Below, in pieces: positions 39,952 through 47,358 of a stretch of 64,000 nt of DNA. Below the pieces are notes generated by a model, which worked only from the letters and a program-made list of their open reading frames with translations, did no database searches and had not been told where the DNA came from. The number at the start of each line of letters is the position of its first letter. The stretch's first letter is position 1. Source of the stretch: Nitratireductor basaltis (GTDB lineage Bacteria > Pseudomonadota > Alphaproteobacteria > Rhizobiales > Rhizobiaceae); contig NZ_JMQM01000001.1 of the NCBI RefSeq assembly GCF_000733725.1, positions 1,674,001-1,738,000 on the forward strand, in the 5' to 3' direction. The position numbers and the translations under genes were made by a program.

Positions 39952-40638
39952 TCAGCTATCCTTGAGCATCTGTCGTGTGGCCTGGCGCATTCTTGCCACC
40001 AGGCTTTCAGGTGTTGCCCTGCCGGCATCCCGCTCGCGTGCAAGGCTGGAGAAGCCCTTGGCGATCACCGCCCGGGCCTCCCCGCGCGTCAGCCCCGCAT
40101 CCCGCGTGAGCCATCGCTCGAATTCTCTCGTGGTCGGCAGTCGTCCCGCCTTCACGGCGCTGACACGTGCCGAGGGCAGCATGGGAAATGTCACCACCGA
40201 GATTTCCCACAGATCGGCCTCGATGATGCGCCTTGTTCGCGACTTCTGATCGCGCTGCGCCTTCACGGTGCGGAAGCCGATGGAAAGCCCGTCCACTGCG
40301 CCTGCGCGCATCAGCTCCAGCACTTCGCCTGCCTTGGCGACACCCGGCGTCAGCTTTCCGCGCACATAAAGCCCACGTTCGTCCTCGCGTATCTCTTCCC
40401 ACACGCCGATGGGCAGGTTCGGATCATGCTGGAACAGCATGCGAATGCCGCCCGCACCACGCCGCTTGACCGAGCGGGCGAAGGCGCCTGCCATCACCAC
40501 GTCGCGGCCAAGATCGACCTCGCCGAAAAGGCTCGCATAGCCGTAAAAGCTGCCATCGGCCTCCAGCCTGTCGAGCGCCAGCCCGGAGAATTTCCGTTCC
40601 GCCGCTCCGCTACTGGCCTTCACGATCTTCGCTGTCAT
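39952..40638 (-). CDS. GTA gp4: HK97-family prohead protease
   Basis: A 228-residue capsid maturation protease. The fold motifs include FYGYASLFGEVDLGRDVVMAGAF, the catalytic His in LFQHDPNLPIGVW and the Ser-containing DGLSIGFRTV. A C-terminal extension (EFERWLTRDAGLTRGEARAVI) is shared by GTA proteases. The start overlaps the preceding gene as ATGA and the stop lies 2 bases before the capsid ATG. Confidence 0.95.
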   Translation of the reverse strand: MTAKIVKASSGAAERKFSGLALDRLEADGSFYGYASLFGEVDLGRDVVMAGAFARSVKRRGAGGIRMLFQHDPNLPIGVWEEIREDERGLYVRGKLTPGVAKAGEVLELMRAGAVDGLSIGFRTVKAQRDQKSRTRRIIEADLWEISVVTFPMLPSARVSAVKAGRLPTTREFERWLTRDAGLTRGEARAVIAKGFSSLARERDAGRATPESLVARMRQATRQMLKDS

Positions 40639-40964
40639 CGGCCAACCCCGGCTTCACGCCGCGCCTGCGTGCCAAACCACCGCATCAGGAAGCCGATGGC
40701 GCTCCAGGCGCACAGGCTTGCCGCTGCCGAGCCCATCAGCACAATCTCGCCAGCACCCAGCGCGTCGGCGATGCCCAGTTCATCGGCGATCTTGATGCCC
40801 GCCGTTCCACCGAACACGAAGCCGCAGGCCACACCCACGCCAAAGCGCACTGCCGCCTCCCGCCGCCCATTGGGCAGGAGATAGGCCAGCGAGATCGCCG
40901 ATCCGGCAACCGCGCCAATCATCTTGGCGACCCACAGCCAGGCCGCCTCGCTCAATCCGGTCAT
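40635..40964 (-). CDS. GTA gp3.5-position small membrane protein (DUF6107-like)
   Basis: A 109-residue protein with three hydrophobic segments (about 8-28, 40-60 and 72-95) and a basic C-terminus. It occupies the place of the small extra gene between portal and protease in other GTA clusters. Start and stop both overlap neighbours as ATGA. A membrane role, perhaps in assembly, is inferred; I cannot assign a function. Confidence 0.85.
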   Translation of the reverse strand: MTGLSEAAWLWVAKMIGAVAGSAISLAYLLPNGRREAAVRFGVGVACGFVFGGTAGIKIADELGIADALGAGEIVLMGSAAASLCAWSAIGFLMRWFGTQARREAGVGR

Positions 40965-42154
40965 GCATTTTCTCCCGCACCGGCAGTCAGCGCGCCATAG
41001 CCGACGGCTTCGCGCTTCTCGTCATCGCTCAGGAAGTCAGCCTCCCCGACCCGCCGCCACAGCGCCTCGCGCTCGGCTGCCAGCCCCTCCACCTGATCCG
41101 CGTCGAACCACAGCCGCAGCTCCTCATCGAGCCTTGCGGAGAAGAAGGCGGAAAGGTCCTGCGCAATCCGCGCCACCAGCGGCAGCACGGTCAGGCGATA
41201 GAAGGCCCGGTTGGCCTCCTGATAGTTCGCATAGGTGTTGTCTCCGGGTATGCCCAACAGCATCGGCGGCACGCCCAGCGCCAGCGCGATGTCGCGTGCC
41301 GCCCCGTTGCGCGCCTCCAGAAAATCCATCTCGCGCGGCGACAGGCCCATCGCCTTCCAGTCGAGACCGCCTTCCAGAAGCAGCGGACGCCCGGCACGGC
41401 TTGCGCCCGTATAGCCCTGCTCCAGTTCCGCCTTCAGGCGATCAAACTGATCGTCGCTCAGATTGCCGCCATCCTTGGGTGCATAGACCAGCGCGCCGGA
41501 GGGCCGTGCGGAATTGTCGAGGAGTGCCTTGTTCCAGCGCGCAGCCGTGTTGTGCACGTCCAGTGCCGCACCTGCTGCCGCCAGCGGTGCGAAGCCCATC
41601 ACGTCATCCAGCGGATGAAACAGGCTCAGATGCAGCGCCTCGCCCTGTTCCAGCGAAATGCGGCGGCTGACCTTGCCCGTACGATGCTCCAGCGCCACCG
41701 GCCAGCCGCGACTGTCGCATTGCACCTGCACCTGATCGGGGCGGAGCAGATGCAGTTCCCGCGCTCCCGTTTCCGTCTCCACCAGTTCCAGATAGGCATT
41801 TCCGGAAAGCATGAGATGCCCGTAAAGCGCCTCCATGAAACGGTTGCCCGCCTGCCGCGCATTGGGCCGCTTCATGAGCCGCAGAAGCGGATGCTCCTCC
41901 ACCTCGCCCGCCGCATCATAAAGCAGCCAGGGGATCGATGCTGCGGCCTCAGCAATCATCATGGTCGCGCGATGCGCGACCGGATTGCGCATGAAACCTT
42001 CACGCGCCAGCGAGGCATAGTCGCCCCGCGTAAAACGTGCGCTTGCCTCCCGGTGCAGCGCCACAAACGCCCCACCCACCCCCTTCCGCTCCACACGCAT
42101 CTCCTTCCCCGCCGGTCTTTGCCGACGCAGGCCGAAAGGCCATGTCCAAGCCAT
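40961..42154 (-). CDS. GTA gp3: portal protein (HK97 family)
   Basis: A 397-residue portal. Family features are the Trp-rich N-terminus (MAWTWPFGLRRQ), YASLAREGFMRNPVAHRATMMIAEAAAS, the core LLLEGGLDWKAMGLSPREMDFLEARN and the GVPPMLLGIPGDNTYANYQEANRAFYR signature. Start ATG 42154 with AAGGA about 10 bases upstream. A repetitive palindromic element fills the 137 bases between this gene and the large terminase. Confidence 0.96.
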   Translation of the reverse strand: MAWTWPFGLRRQRPAGKEMRVERKGVGGAFVALHREASARFTRGDYASLAREGFMRNPVAHRATMMIAEAAASIPWLLYDAAGEVEEHPLLRLMKRPNARQAGNRFMEALYGHLMLSGNAYLELVETETGARELHLLRPDQVQVQCDSRGWPVALEHRTGKVSRRISLEQGEALHLSLFHPLDDVMGFAPLAAAGAALDVHNTAARWNKALLDNSARPSGALVYAPKDGGNLSDDQFDRLKAELEQGYTGASRAGRPLLLEGGLDWKAMGLSPREMDFLEARNGAARDIALALGVPPMLLGIPGDNTYANYQEANRAFYRLTVLPLVARIAQDLSAFFSARLDEELRLWFDADQVEGLAAEREALWRRVGEADFLSDDEKREAVGYGALTAGAGENA

Positions 42155-42200
42155 TCATCTTGTCCTTGCTGTTGGAGAATTTTTCTTCGAGGTCAGGCGC

Positions 42201-42263
42201 GGCACCCGCCCCAGCCAATCTCCCCCTTGAGGGGAGATGTCCGGCAGGACAGAGGGGGGTGCC
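42201..42263. repeat. Rhizobiales-type palindromic intergenic repeat inside the GTA cluster
   Basis: An inner perfect hairpin ATCTCCCC-loop-GGGGAGAT (42218-42238) sits within outer arms GGCACCC (42201-42207) and GGGTGCC (42257-42263), so the unit can fold into a branched structure. The sequence between includes TGTCCGGCAGGACAGAGGGG, which I recall as a widespread short repeat in intergenic regions of Mesorhizobium, Brucella and relatives. It lies between the large terminase and portal genes. Confidence 0.75.
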
Positions 42264-42291
42264 TTGGCGCAGACGGCAATCGCCCTCCCCT

Positions 42292-43638
42292 TCAAACACC
42301 CCGCACCCGCGGCAGACCGGCCTGCCCGAGCATCAACTCGCTCAGAGCCCAGACCAGCGCGTCAACGCGATCCGGTGAGCGTCCGCCTGACAGGCCGTCG
42401 CGACCAAGGTCACACATCTCGTCTTCGAGCTCGCGCATGCGCCGGGCATGCCTCACCCGCCCCTGCGCATAGAGTGCCGCAACCGGCTCGGCGCGCGTGA
42501 ACTTTCCGCGGGAGGCGCGCACCGGTTTCACCGGCACGGCCCGATCCACCGTGCGGATCACGCTTGCCACCATTTCGCCGCCCTGGTTCACCTCGGCCAC
42601 GATCTGGTCGGCCTCATGCGCGTGATAAAGCGCCACTGCGCGCGCCGCCCAGGCTTCCGGCCTCGCCGCTTGCATGGTCGCGTCCTCGATCACCCAGCCG
42701 ATCCCCGCCTCATCGATCCCCGCAACCACCAGCCCGCAGGCATCCGAATTCTTCCCGCTGGAAGCCGGGGGATCCACCGCCACCACGATCCGGCGAAACT
42801 GCCCGGACCTGTTATGCCCACAAACCGCCTCCAGCTGCTCGCGGCTCCAAAGCGCGTCCGGCCGGTCTTCGATCAACTCGCCATCAAGCTCCTGACGCCC
42901 CAGCCGCGTGTCGCCATAACGCTCCTTGATCGCCGTCATGAAGCCGGCGGCAAGATTATTCGCATTGTCGATCGTCGGCATGGTCGTCAGCGTCACGCCA
43001 GCGGCCTTCACCAGTCTGCGGATCAGCGGCACCGGCTTCGGCGTGGTGGTGAGAAGCTGCAGCGGCCTTTCCCCCAGCCGCAGGCCGAATTGCAGCATGT
43101 CATAGCATTCCTGCGCGTGCTTCCATTTGGCCACCTCGTCACACCAGGCCGCATCGAATTGCGGCCCGCGCAGGCTGTCCGGATCTTCGGAGGAAAAGAT
43201 CTGCGCCACCGCGCCATTGTCCCAGACAACCCGCTTGCGGCTTGGCTCGAAACGCGGGCGCGTCCCATGTCCCACGGCCATGATGCCCGATGGCCCGTCC
43301 ACCATCACCTCACGCACATCGCCCAGCGTCTCGCCGATCAGCGCGATGCGGCCATAGCGATGGCGCGCGAATGGCGGCAGGCCGCGCACCAGCGCATTCA
43401 CCCATTCAGCGCCAAGCCTTGTCTTGCCCGCGCCGCGCCCGCCCATCACCAGCCAGATCGGCTCGATTTCGACAAGCGGATATTGCGCAAGCCGCGCATG
43501 CATCAACCAGCTATGTCGAACCTGCTCCAGCTGGCGCGGTGTCAGCACCGGGCACAATCGCTCCGGTTGCGGCAAATTCTCGGGCAAGTTCGATGATGCG
43601 CTGGTTGATCGTGCCGATTGCGGCGGCCATTTCTGCAT
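42292..43638 (-). CDS. terL: GTA gp2: large terminase subunit
   Basis: A protein of up to 448 residues with the packaging ATPase Walker A GGRGAGKT (residues 66-73), Walker B-like FDAAWCDEVAKW, the coupling motif LLTTTPKP and the C-terminal RNase H-like nuclease (RIVVAVDPPASSG, SPDRVDALVWAL). The first ATG (43638) makes it overlap the small terminase by 128 bases; a GTG at 43548 is an alternative that would still keep the conserved LTPRQLEQVRHSW. GTA terminases package random host DNA headfuls. Confidence 0.95.
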   Translation of the reverse strand: MQKWPPQSARSTSASSNLPENLPQPERLCPVLTPRQLEQVRHSWLMHARLAQYPLVEIEPIWLVMGGRGAGKTRLGAEWVNALVRGLPPFARHRYGRIALIGETLGDVREVMVDGPSGIMAVGHGTRPRFEPSRKRVVWDNGAVAQIFSSEDPDSLRGPQFDAAWCDEVAKWKHAQECYDMLQFGLRLGERPLQLLTTTPKPVPLIRRLVKAAGVTLTTMPTIDNANNLAAGFMTAIKERYGDTRLGRQELDGELIEDRPDALWSREQLEAVCGHNRSGQFRRIVVAVDPPASSGKNSDACGLVVAGIDEAGIGWVIEDATMQAARPEAWAARAVALYHAHEADQIVAEVNQGGEMVASVIRTVDRAVPVKPVRASRGKFTRAEPVAALYAQGRVRHARRMRELEDEMCDLGRDGLSGGRSPDRVDALVWALSELMLGQAGLPRVRGV

Positions 43639-44002
43639 CGCTCTTCATCTGCTCGTCAGCGGCGTGTTCGGGCGTCTGCGTCAGCTCGCCCAGCTTCTCG
43701 ATGGAGCGCAGCATCAGGCCAAGCGCCTCAAGCCGCGCCTTGTCGTAGCGCCCCTCGGCCTGGCTTGCCATGCTCGCCTCCTCCAGCTGCCCGACAACAC
43801 TGACCGAAAGCTGCCGCAGGCGCGATTGCAGCGTGACCGCCCCTTTCGCCCCCATCTCACCCGAGACCCAGCCTTCGCGCCGCGCCATCTTCTGAAGCGT
43901 GGAAAGCCTCAGCCCCGCCGCCAGCGCCAGAAGCTCCAGCTCCACCGGCGCGCCCTCGAAAAGCGCACGCAATGCCACCGCGCGCCGCTCACCAACAGCC
44001 AT
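43511..44002 (-). CDS. terS: GTA gp1: small terminase subunit
   Basis: A 163-residue helical protein at the first position of the GTA operon, the place of the small terminase. An N-terminal HTH-like region (LLALAAGLRLSTLQKMARREGW) is followed by a coiled-coil oligomerisation region (LQSRLRQLSVSVVGQLEEASM, MLRSIEKLGELTQTPEHAADE) and a C-terminal segment with NQRIIELAREFA. The ATG at 44002 begins the conserved part; the frame runs further upstream without support. The leader carries a palindrome and a terminator-like hairpin. Confidence 0.88.
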   Translation of the reverse strand: MAVGERRAVALRALFEGAPVELELLALAAGLRLSTLQKMARREGWVSGEMGAKGAVTLQSRLRQLSVSVVGQLEEASMASQAEGRYDKARLEALGLMLRSIEKLGELTQTPEHAADEQMKSDAEMAAAIGTINQRIIELAREFAATGAIVPGADTAPAGAGST

Positions 44003-44044
44003 CGCACAACTTCCATCCACCAATGTGAGTGAAAACCCAAAACG

Positions 44045-44073
44045 AAAAAAGCGCCGGGCAAAGCCGCAGCGCT
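44045..44073 (-). terminator. Terminator-like hairpin between the HTH gene and the GTA operon
   Basis: On the minus strand AGCGC and GCGCT arms (44069-44073 and 44050-44054) with an inner GGC/GCC stem are followed by six T. It may end transcription of the upstream two-gene module or act as an attenuator in the terS leader, 43 bases before the terS start. Confidence 0.7.
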
Positions 44074-44087
44074 TACAAACTTGTAAG
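44072..44087. promoter_or_regulatory. Palindromic operator-like site upstream of terS
   Basis: CTTACAA and TTGTAAG are perfect inverted 7-base arms separated by two bases (44072-44087). It is the only strong palindrome in the 154 bases before the GTA operon, 70 bases upstream of terS. A GTA activator or repressor site is a reasonable guess. Confidence 0.5.
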
Positions 44088-44156
44088 GTCCAAACAGCCC
44101 CGGCACCGCCGCCGGACCCATTTATCGGACGATGACAGAACCCTACCAAAACACCG

Positions 44157-44645
44157 TCACGCCGTCAAGGACTTTTTTCCTACTTCATCCACGTTCAGGC
44201 GCTTCAACAGACGTGCCTCTTCAAGCTTCTCGTCTGACAGCTGGCGCCGTTCGCGCAACCAATCCGCGACGTCTACCCAATCCCAGATGGGACTGTCAGT
44301 GGTGATGCGGGCAACGGGCCGCGGGAATCCTTTCCCACGCTTGCCGCTCGCATAGAGCGTTACTGCCGCCCGGGAAATTCCCGCGCGTTCGGCAATCTCC
44401 GCCAAGCTGACCAGATTGTCCGGTTCCAGATGCTCCACTTTGGCACCGGCTCTCTCAACGTCCTGCATTGCACTTGTTATCGCTTCTTCAAGCGTGTGTG
44501 CCTCCCGTGCGAAGTCAAGCACGATGACTCCCCGTGAAAAAGAAGGCGTGGCGTCATCGCAGCCCGCCTCATAAAGCCGGTCCTCAAAATCGTTGGCATC
44601 AGGCGACAATCCCGACGCGATTATCGAAAACTCATGGACGGGCAC
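44157..44645 (-). CDS. HicB-like/HTH protein, second gene of a toxin-antitoxin-like pair
   Basis: A 162-residue protein. Residues 1 to about 80 form a small alpha/beta domain (HEFSIIASGLSPDANDFEDR, FSRGVIVLDFAREAHTLEEAI). Residues about 85-140 carry an AlpA/MerR-like helix-turn-helix (LVSLAEIAERAGISRAAVTLY, then WDWVDVADWLRERRQL). I chose the GTG at 44645 because AGGTGG lies 5 bases upstream; another GTG lies at 44654. It follows the small HicA-like gene by 9 bases. The layout resembles HicAB with a DNA-binding antitoxin, but I know no characterised family member. Confidence 0.7.
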   Translation of the reverse strand: MPVHEFSIIASGLSPDANDFEDRLYEAGCDDATPSFSRGVIVLDFAREAHTLEEAITSAMQDVERAGAKVEHLEPDNLVSLAEIAERAGISRAAVTLYASGKRGKGFPRPVARITTDSPIWDWVDVADWLRERRQLSDEKLEEARLLKRLNVDEVGKKSLTA

Positions 44646-44654
44646 TACAACCAC

Positions 44655-44903
44655 CTATTTCTGGCGCTCATGGCTACAGTTCCTTCCCGCTCTCCTCAGT
44701 TGCCTTGCATGTGCTTCCGCGGATCTCGGTGTAGACCAAACCGATATCTGACATCCGGTTCGGTCATGCTTGGAGCAGTACATTCGCCCCCAGGCATGCG
44801 CACTCTTTCCAGCGGATCGCCACTGCCACCCATATTTTTCGAGCCATGCAACAGCTGCCTCGATATCCTTGTTTGGGTGACGCGGCCGCCTACCGGCCTT
44901 CAA
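44655..44903 (-). CDS. HicA-like small protein, first gene of a toxin-antitoxin-like pair
   Basis: An 82-residue basic protein beginning with a TTG codon. The pattern helix (DIEAAVAWLEKYGW), strands with HAWGRMYCSKHDRTGCQISV, then WSTPRSAEAHARQLRRA is similar to the dsRBD-like HicA fold, in which a Gly-X-His on the first strand acts in RNA cleavage. The HAWGRMYC block with later cysteines is unusual for HicA and suggests a distinct family. Paired with the downstream HTH gene. Toxicity is inference. Confidence 0.65.
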   Translation of the reverse strand: MKAGRRPRHPNKDIEAAVAWLEKYGWQWRSAGKSAHAWGRMYCSKHDRTGCQISVWSTPRSAEAHARQLRRAGRNCSHERQK

Positions 44904-44909
44904 GCGTAT

Positions 44910-44938
44910 AACCTACATGATCGTTAACATTTGTCAAC
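44910..44938 (-). promoter_or_regulatory. Promoter and palindromic operator of the HicA-like/HTH pair
   Basis: A consensus -35 TTGACA (44932-44937) and TAGGTT (44910-44915) are separated by 16 bases on the minus strand. The -35 box lies inside a near-palindrome of form GTTRACA-N2-TGTYAAC (44923-44938). The predicted transcript start falls within a few bases of the TTG start codon, so the mRNA may be leaderless or nearly so. Confidence 0.55.
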
Positions 44939-45087
44939 ACTCTGCCCCCTCCGCACTTAATTGCCTGCAACTATGGAAACCACAACCTGAGATTACAGCC
45001 AAGGTAGAAGACGCGACAACGCCCCCATTTACCTTCCCCGCAACATTCGCGCGCATGGCGCGAAAAACTCCCTTTTTGCGAAAAGTT

Positions 45088-45100
45088 TATGTTAAACATA
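45088..45100. repeat. Short palindrome upstream of the PBP1A gene
   Basis: TATGTT and AACATA are perfect inverted arms around one A. They lie in an AT-rich stretch about 90 bases before the PBP1A start in a 286-base intergenic region that otherwise shows no gene. It may be an operator or part of the promoter. Confidence 0.35.
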
Positions 45101-45189
45101 GATAAGGAACTGCTGGAACTTGTGGCGCCTTTGTGGCTTGCCTTTCAAGCAGTATATCACTGGGACAAGAAGGCCGATCGGCGCCCGCC

Positions 45190-47337
45190 ATGGATGACAA
45201 ACGCGCGTCTGGAAACAAGAACAAGGCTCCGCGCGCCACGCGGCTTCTGGAGCTCGATGCGTGGCTCGATTCATCGCTTTATGAAGCCGGTTTCAAATCA
45301 GCGGAAATTTGGGAAAGCATCACCATTTTCTTCCGCCGCTTTCGCGTCTACGGCTTCCGCCGCGCGGTCGTGGAAGTCTTCTCCGAAGGCTTCACCATGC
45401 TGGCCGCCGGCGTGGTCCTGCTGCTCGCGCTTGCCCAGCCCGCCTTCTATGCCACCTCGACGAACTGGCGTGCACAGGATGATTACGCTGTAACCTTCCT
45501 CGACCGCTACGGCCAGGAAATCGGCCAGCGCGGCATCATCCAGCGCGATTCCGTGCCTGTCGATGAAATGCCCGACCATCTCATCAAATCGGTGCTGGCA
45601 ACCGAGGACCGTCGCTTCTTCGAGCATTTCGGCATCGACTTCATCGGCCTCACCCGTGCGATGGCAGAGAATGTCCGCGCCAACGGGGTCGTTCAGGGCG
45701 GCTCCACCCTCACCCAGCAATTGGCCAAGAACCTGTTCCTGACCAACGAGCGCACGCTTGACCGCAAGGTGAAGGAGGCGTTCCTGGCGCTCTGGCTCGA
45801 AGCCAATCTGAGCAAGAAGGAAATACTTCAATATTACCTCGACCGCGCCTATCTGGGCGGCGGCACCTTCGGCATTGCGGCAGCGGCGGATTTCTATTTC
45901 GACAAGGAGGTAAAGGATCTCACGCTTGCCGAGAGTGCGATGATCTCCGGTCTCTTCAAGGCACCGGCACGCTATGCCCCGCATATCAACCTGCCGGCTG
46001 CACGTTCGCGCGCCAATGAGGTTCTCACCAATCTTGTGCAGGCCGGTTTCTTCACCGAAGGCCAGGTGCTTCACGCCCGTCGCAGGCCTGCGAGCGCGGT
46101 TGATCGCGGCCAGCATGACAGCCCGGACTATTTCCTCGACTGGGCCTTCGAGCAGGTCAAGGAGCTTGTGCCCTCCGGCGCCACCCACTCCATCGTGGCA
46201 CGCACGACGATCGATCCCGACATCCAGAAAGCCGTCGAGGAATCGCTCGAGTTCCACCTGCGCCAGCACGGCAAGGACTATAATGTCTCCGAAGGTGCAG
46301 TGGTGGTGATGGAAACCAGCGGCGCCGTGCGCGCCATTGTCGGCGGACGCGACTACGGGCAGAGCCAGTTCAATCGCGCCACGCGTGCGCAGCGCCAGAC
46401 AGGCTCCTCTTTCAAGCCATTCGTCTATGCCGCCGCAATGGAAGCGGGCTTCTCACCGTCCTCGCGCATTTCCGACGTTCCTGTCACCTGGAATGGCTGG
46501 ACACCGCAGAACTACACGCGCAGCTATGCCGGTCAGGTGGATCTCACCACCGCGCTTGCCAAATCCTACAACACCGTCCCCGTTCGCCTTGCCCGCGACC
46601 ATCTGGGCGTCAAGCCGATCCAGGATCTCGTGAAGTCCATGGGTGTCGAATCCGAGCTCAATGGCCACAAGACCATGGTTCTCGGCACGTCGGGCATGAC
46701 CGTCATGGACCAGGCCACTGCCTATACGGTCTTCGCCAATGGTGGTCTTGCTGGCACACGCCATGGCATCCAGACGCTGCGCACCCATTCCGGCGAAGTC
46801 ATCTATGACCACCGCCAGGACGCGCCGGAACCTGAACAAGTGCTGAGTGACAAGGCTGTTTCGGACATGAATTCCATTCTCGTCCAGGTGCCGGAATGGG
46901 GCACAGGCCGACGTGCCGCCCTGCCGGGCATCCGCTCTGCAGGAAAGACCGGCACCACCCAGTCCTATCGCGATGGCTGGTATGTCGGCTATACGGGCAA
47001 TTATGTCGGTGCGGTCTGGCTCGGAAATGACGATTACCGCCCGACCAACCGCATGACGGGCGGCTCGCTTCCCGCCATGGTCTGGCAGCGTTTCATGGCC
47101 TATGCGCACCGCAATATCGACCTGAAACCGATCCCGGGCATCGAGAACCCGATGGTGGAGGCGGAAGAAATGACCGTCGCTTCCGTCGAGGAGGGCCAGT
47201 CCCTGCTCGACACGCTGGGTCCCCAACGCGCCATGCCGCCGGCCACCACACGCCAGCTTCGCAGCCTAGCAGATGCCTTCCGCAGAGCCGGATCGGTGCA
47301 GGAGGCTTCGGAAACCAAGCCTCTCTCCGCGCTTTAA
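45190..47337 (+). CDS. Penicillin-binding protein 1A, bifunctional glycosyltransferase/transpeptidase
   Basis: A 715-residue class A PBP. An N-terminal cytoplasmic region and one transmembrane helix (about residues 75-95) precede the GT51 glycosyltransferase: catalytic Glu139 in EDRRFFEHFG, then QGGSTLTQQLAKNLF and KVKEAFLALWLE. The transpeptidase domain has SxxK at Ser406-Lys409 (SSFKPF), SYNTVPVRLA and KTGTT at 586-590. It polymerises and cross-links peptidoglycan. The ATG at 45190 starts a hydrophilic segment; the frame opens earlier. The DUF1214/DUF1254 pair follows at once. Confidence 0.94.
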   Translation: MDDKRASGNKNKAPRATRLLELDAWLDSSLYEAGFKSAEIWESITIFFRRFRVYGFRRAVVEVFSEGFTMLAAGVVLLLALAQPAFYATSTNWRAQDDYAVTFLDRYGQEIGQRGIIQRDSVPVDEMPDHLIKSVLATEDRRFFEHFGIDFIGLTRAMAENVRANGVVQGGSTLTQQLAKNLFLTNERTLDRKVKEAFLALWLEANLSKKEILQYYLDRAYLGGGTFGIAAAADFYFDKEVKDLTLAESAMISGLFKAPARYAPHINLPAARSRANEVLTNLVQAGFFTEGQVLHARRRPASAVDRGQHDSPDYFLDWAFEQVKELVPSGATHSIVARTTIDPDIQKAVEESLEFHLRQHGKDYNVSEGAVVVMETSGAVRAIVGGRDYGQSQFNRATRAQRQTGSSFKPFVYAAAMEAGFSPSSRISDVPVTWNGWTPQNYTRSYAGQVDLTTALAKSYNTVPVRLARDHLGVKPIQDLVKSMGVESELNGHKTMVLGTSGMTVMDQATAYTVFANGGLAGTRHGIQTLRTHSGEVIYDHRQDAPEPEQVLSDKAVSDMNSILVQVPEWGTGRRAALPGIRSAGKTGTTQSYRDGWYVGYTGNYVGAVWLGNDDYRPTNRMTGGSLPAMVWQRFMAYAHRNIDLKPIPGIENPMVEAEEMTVASVEEGQSLLDTLGPQRAMPPATTRQLRSLADAFRRAGSVQEASETKPLSAL

Positions 47338-47358
47338 TTCGGGCAAAGTGCAACGCCT

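Larger units (their letters stand above)
29569..44002 (-). mobile_element. Gene transfer agent (GTA) structural gene cluster
   Basis: About 14.4 kb on one strand in the order of the Rhodobacter capsulatus GTA: small terminase, large terminase, portal, membrane protein, prohead protease, capsid, connector, stopper, extra small gene, tail terminator, tail tube, two tail-assembly chaperones, tape measure, distal tail, hub, NlpC peptidase and gp15. There is no integrase, phage repressor, replication gene, attachment repeat or phage lysis cassette apart from a small holin-like gene at the end. All frames are intact. This is the pattern of a domesticated phage-derived GTA, not an inducible prophage. 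Confidence 0.95.

Noticed and set aside
42000-42299. Minus-strand 99-codon frame across the palindromic repeat between terL and portal.
   Set aside because: It overlaps the portal gene in another frame and reads through the repeat unit; the true portal start has its own ribosome site.
29569-44002. An inducible prophage.
   Set aside because: There is no integrase, repressor, replication, excision or attachment-site signal, and the gene order is exactly that of a gene transfer agent.
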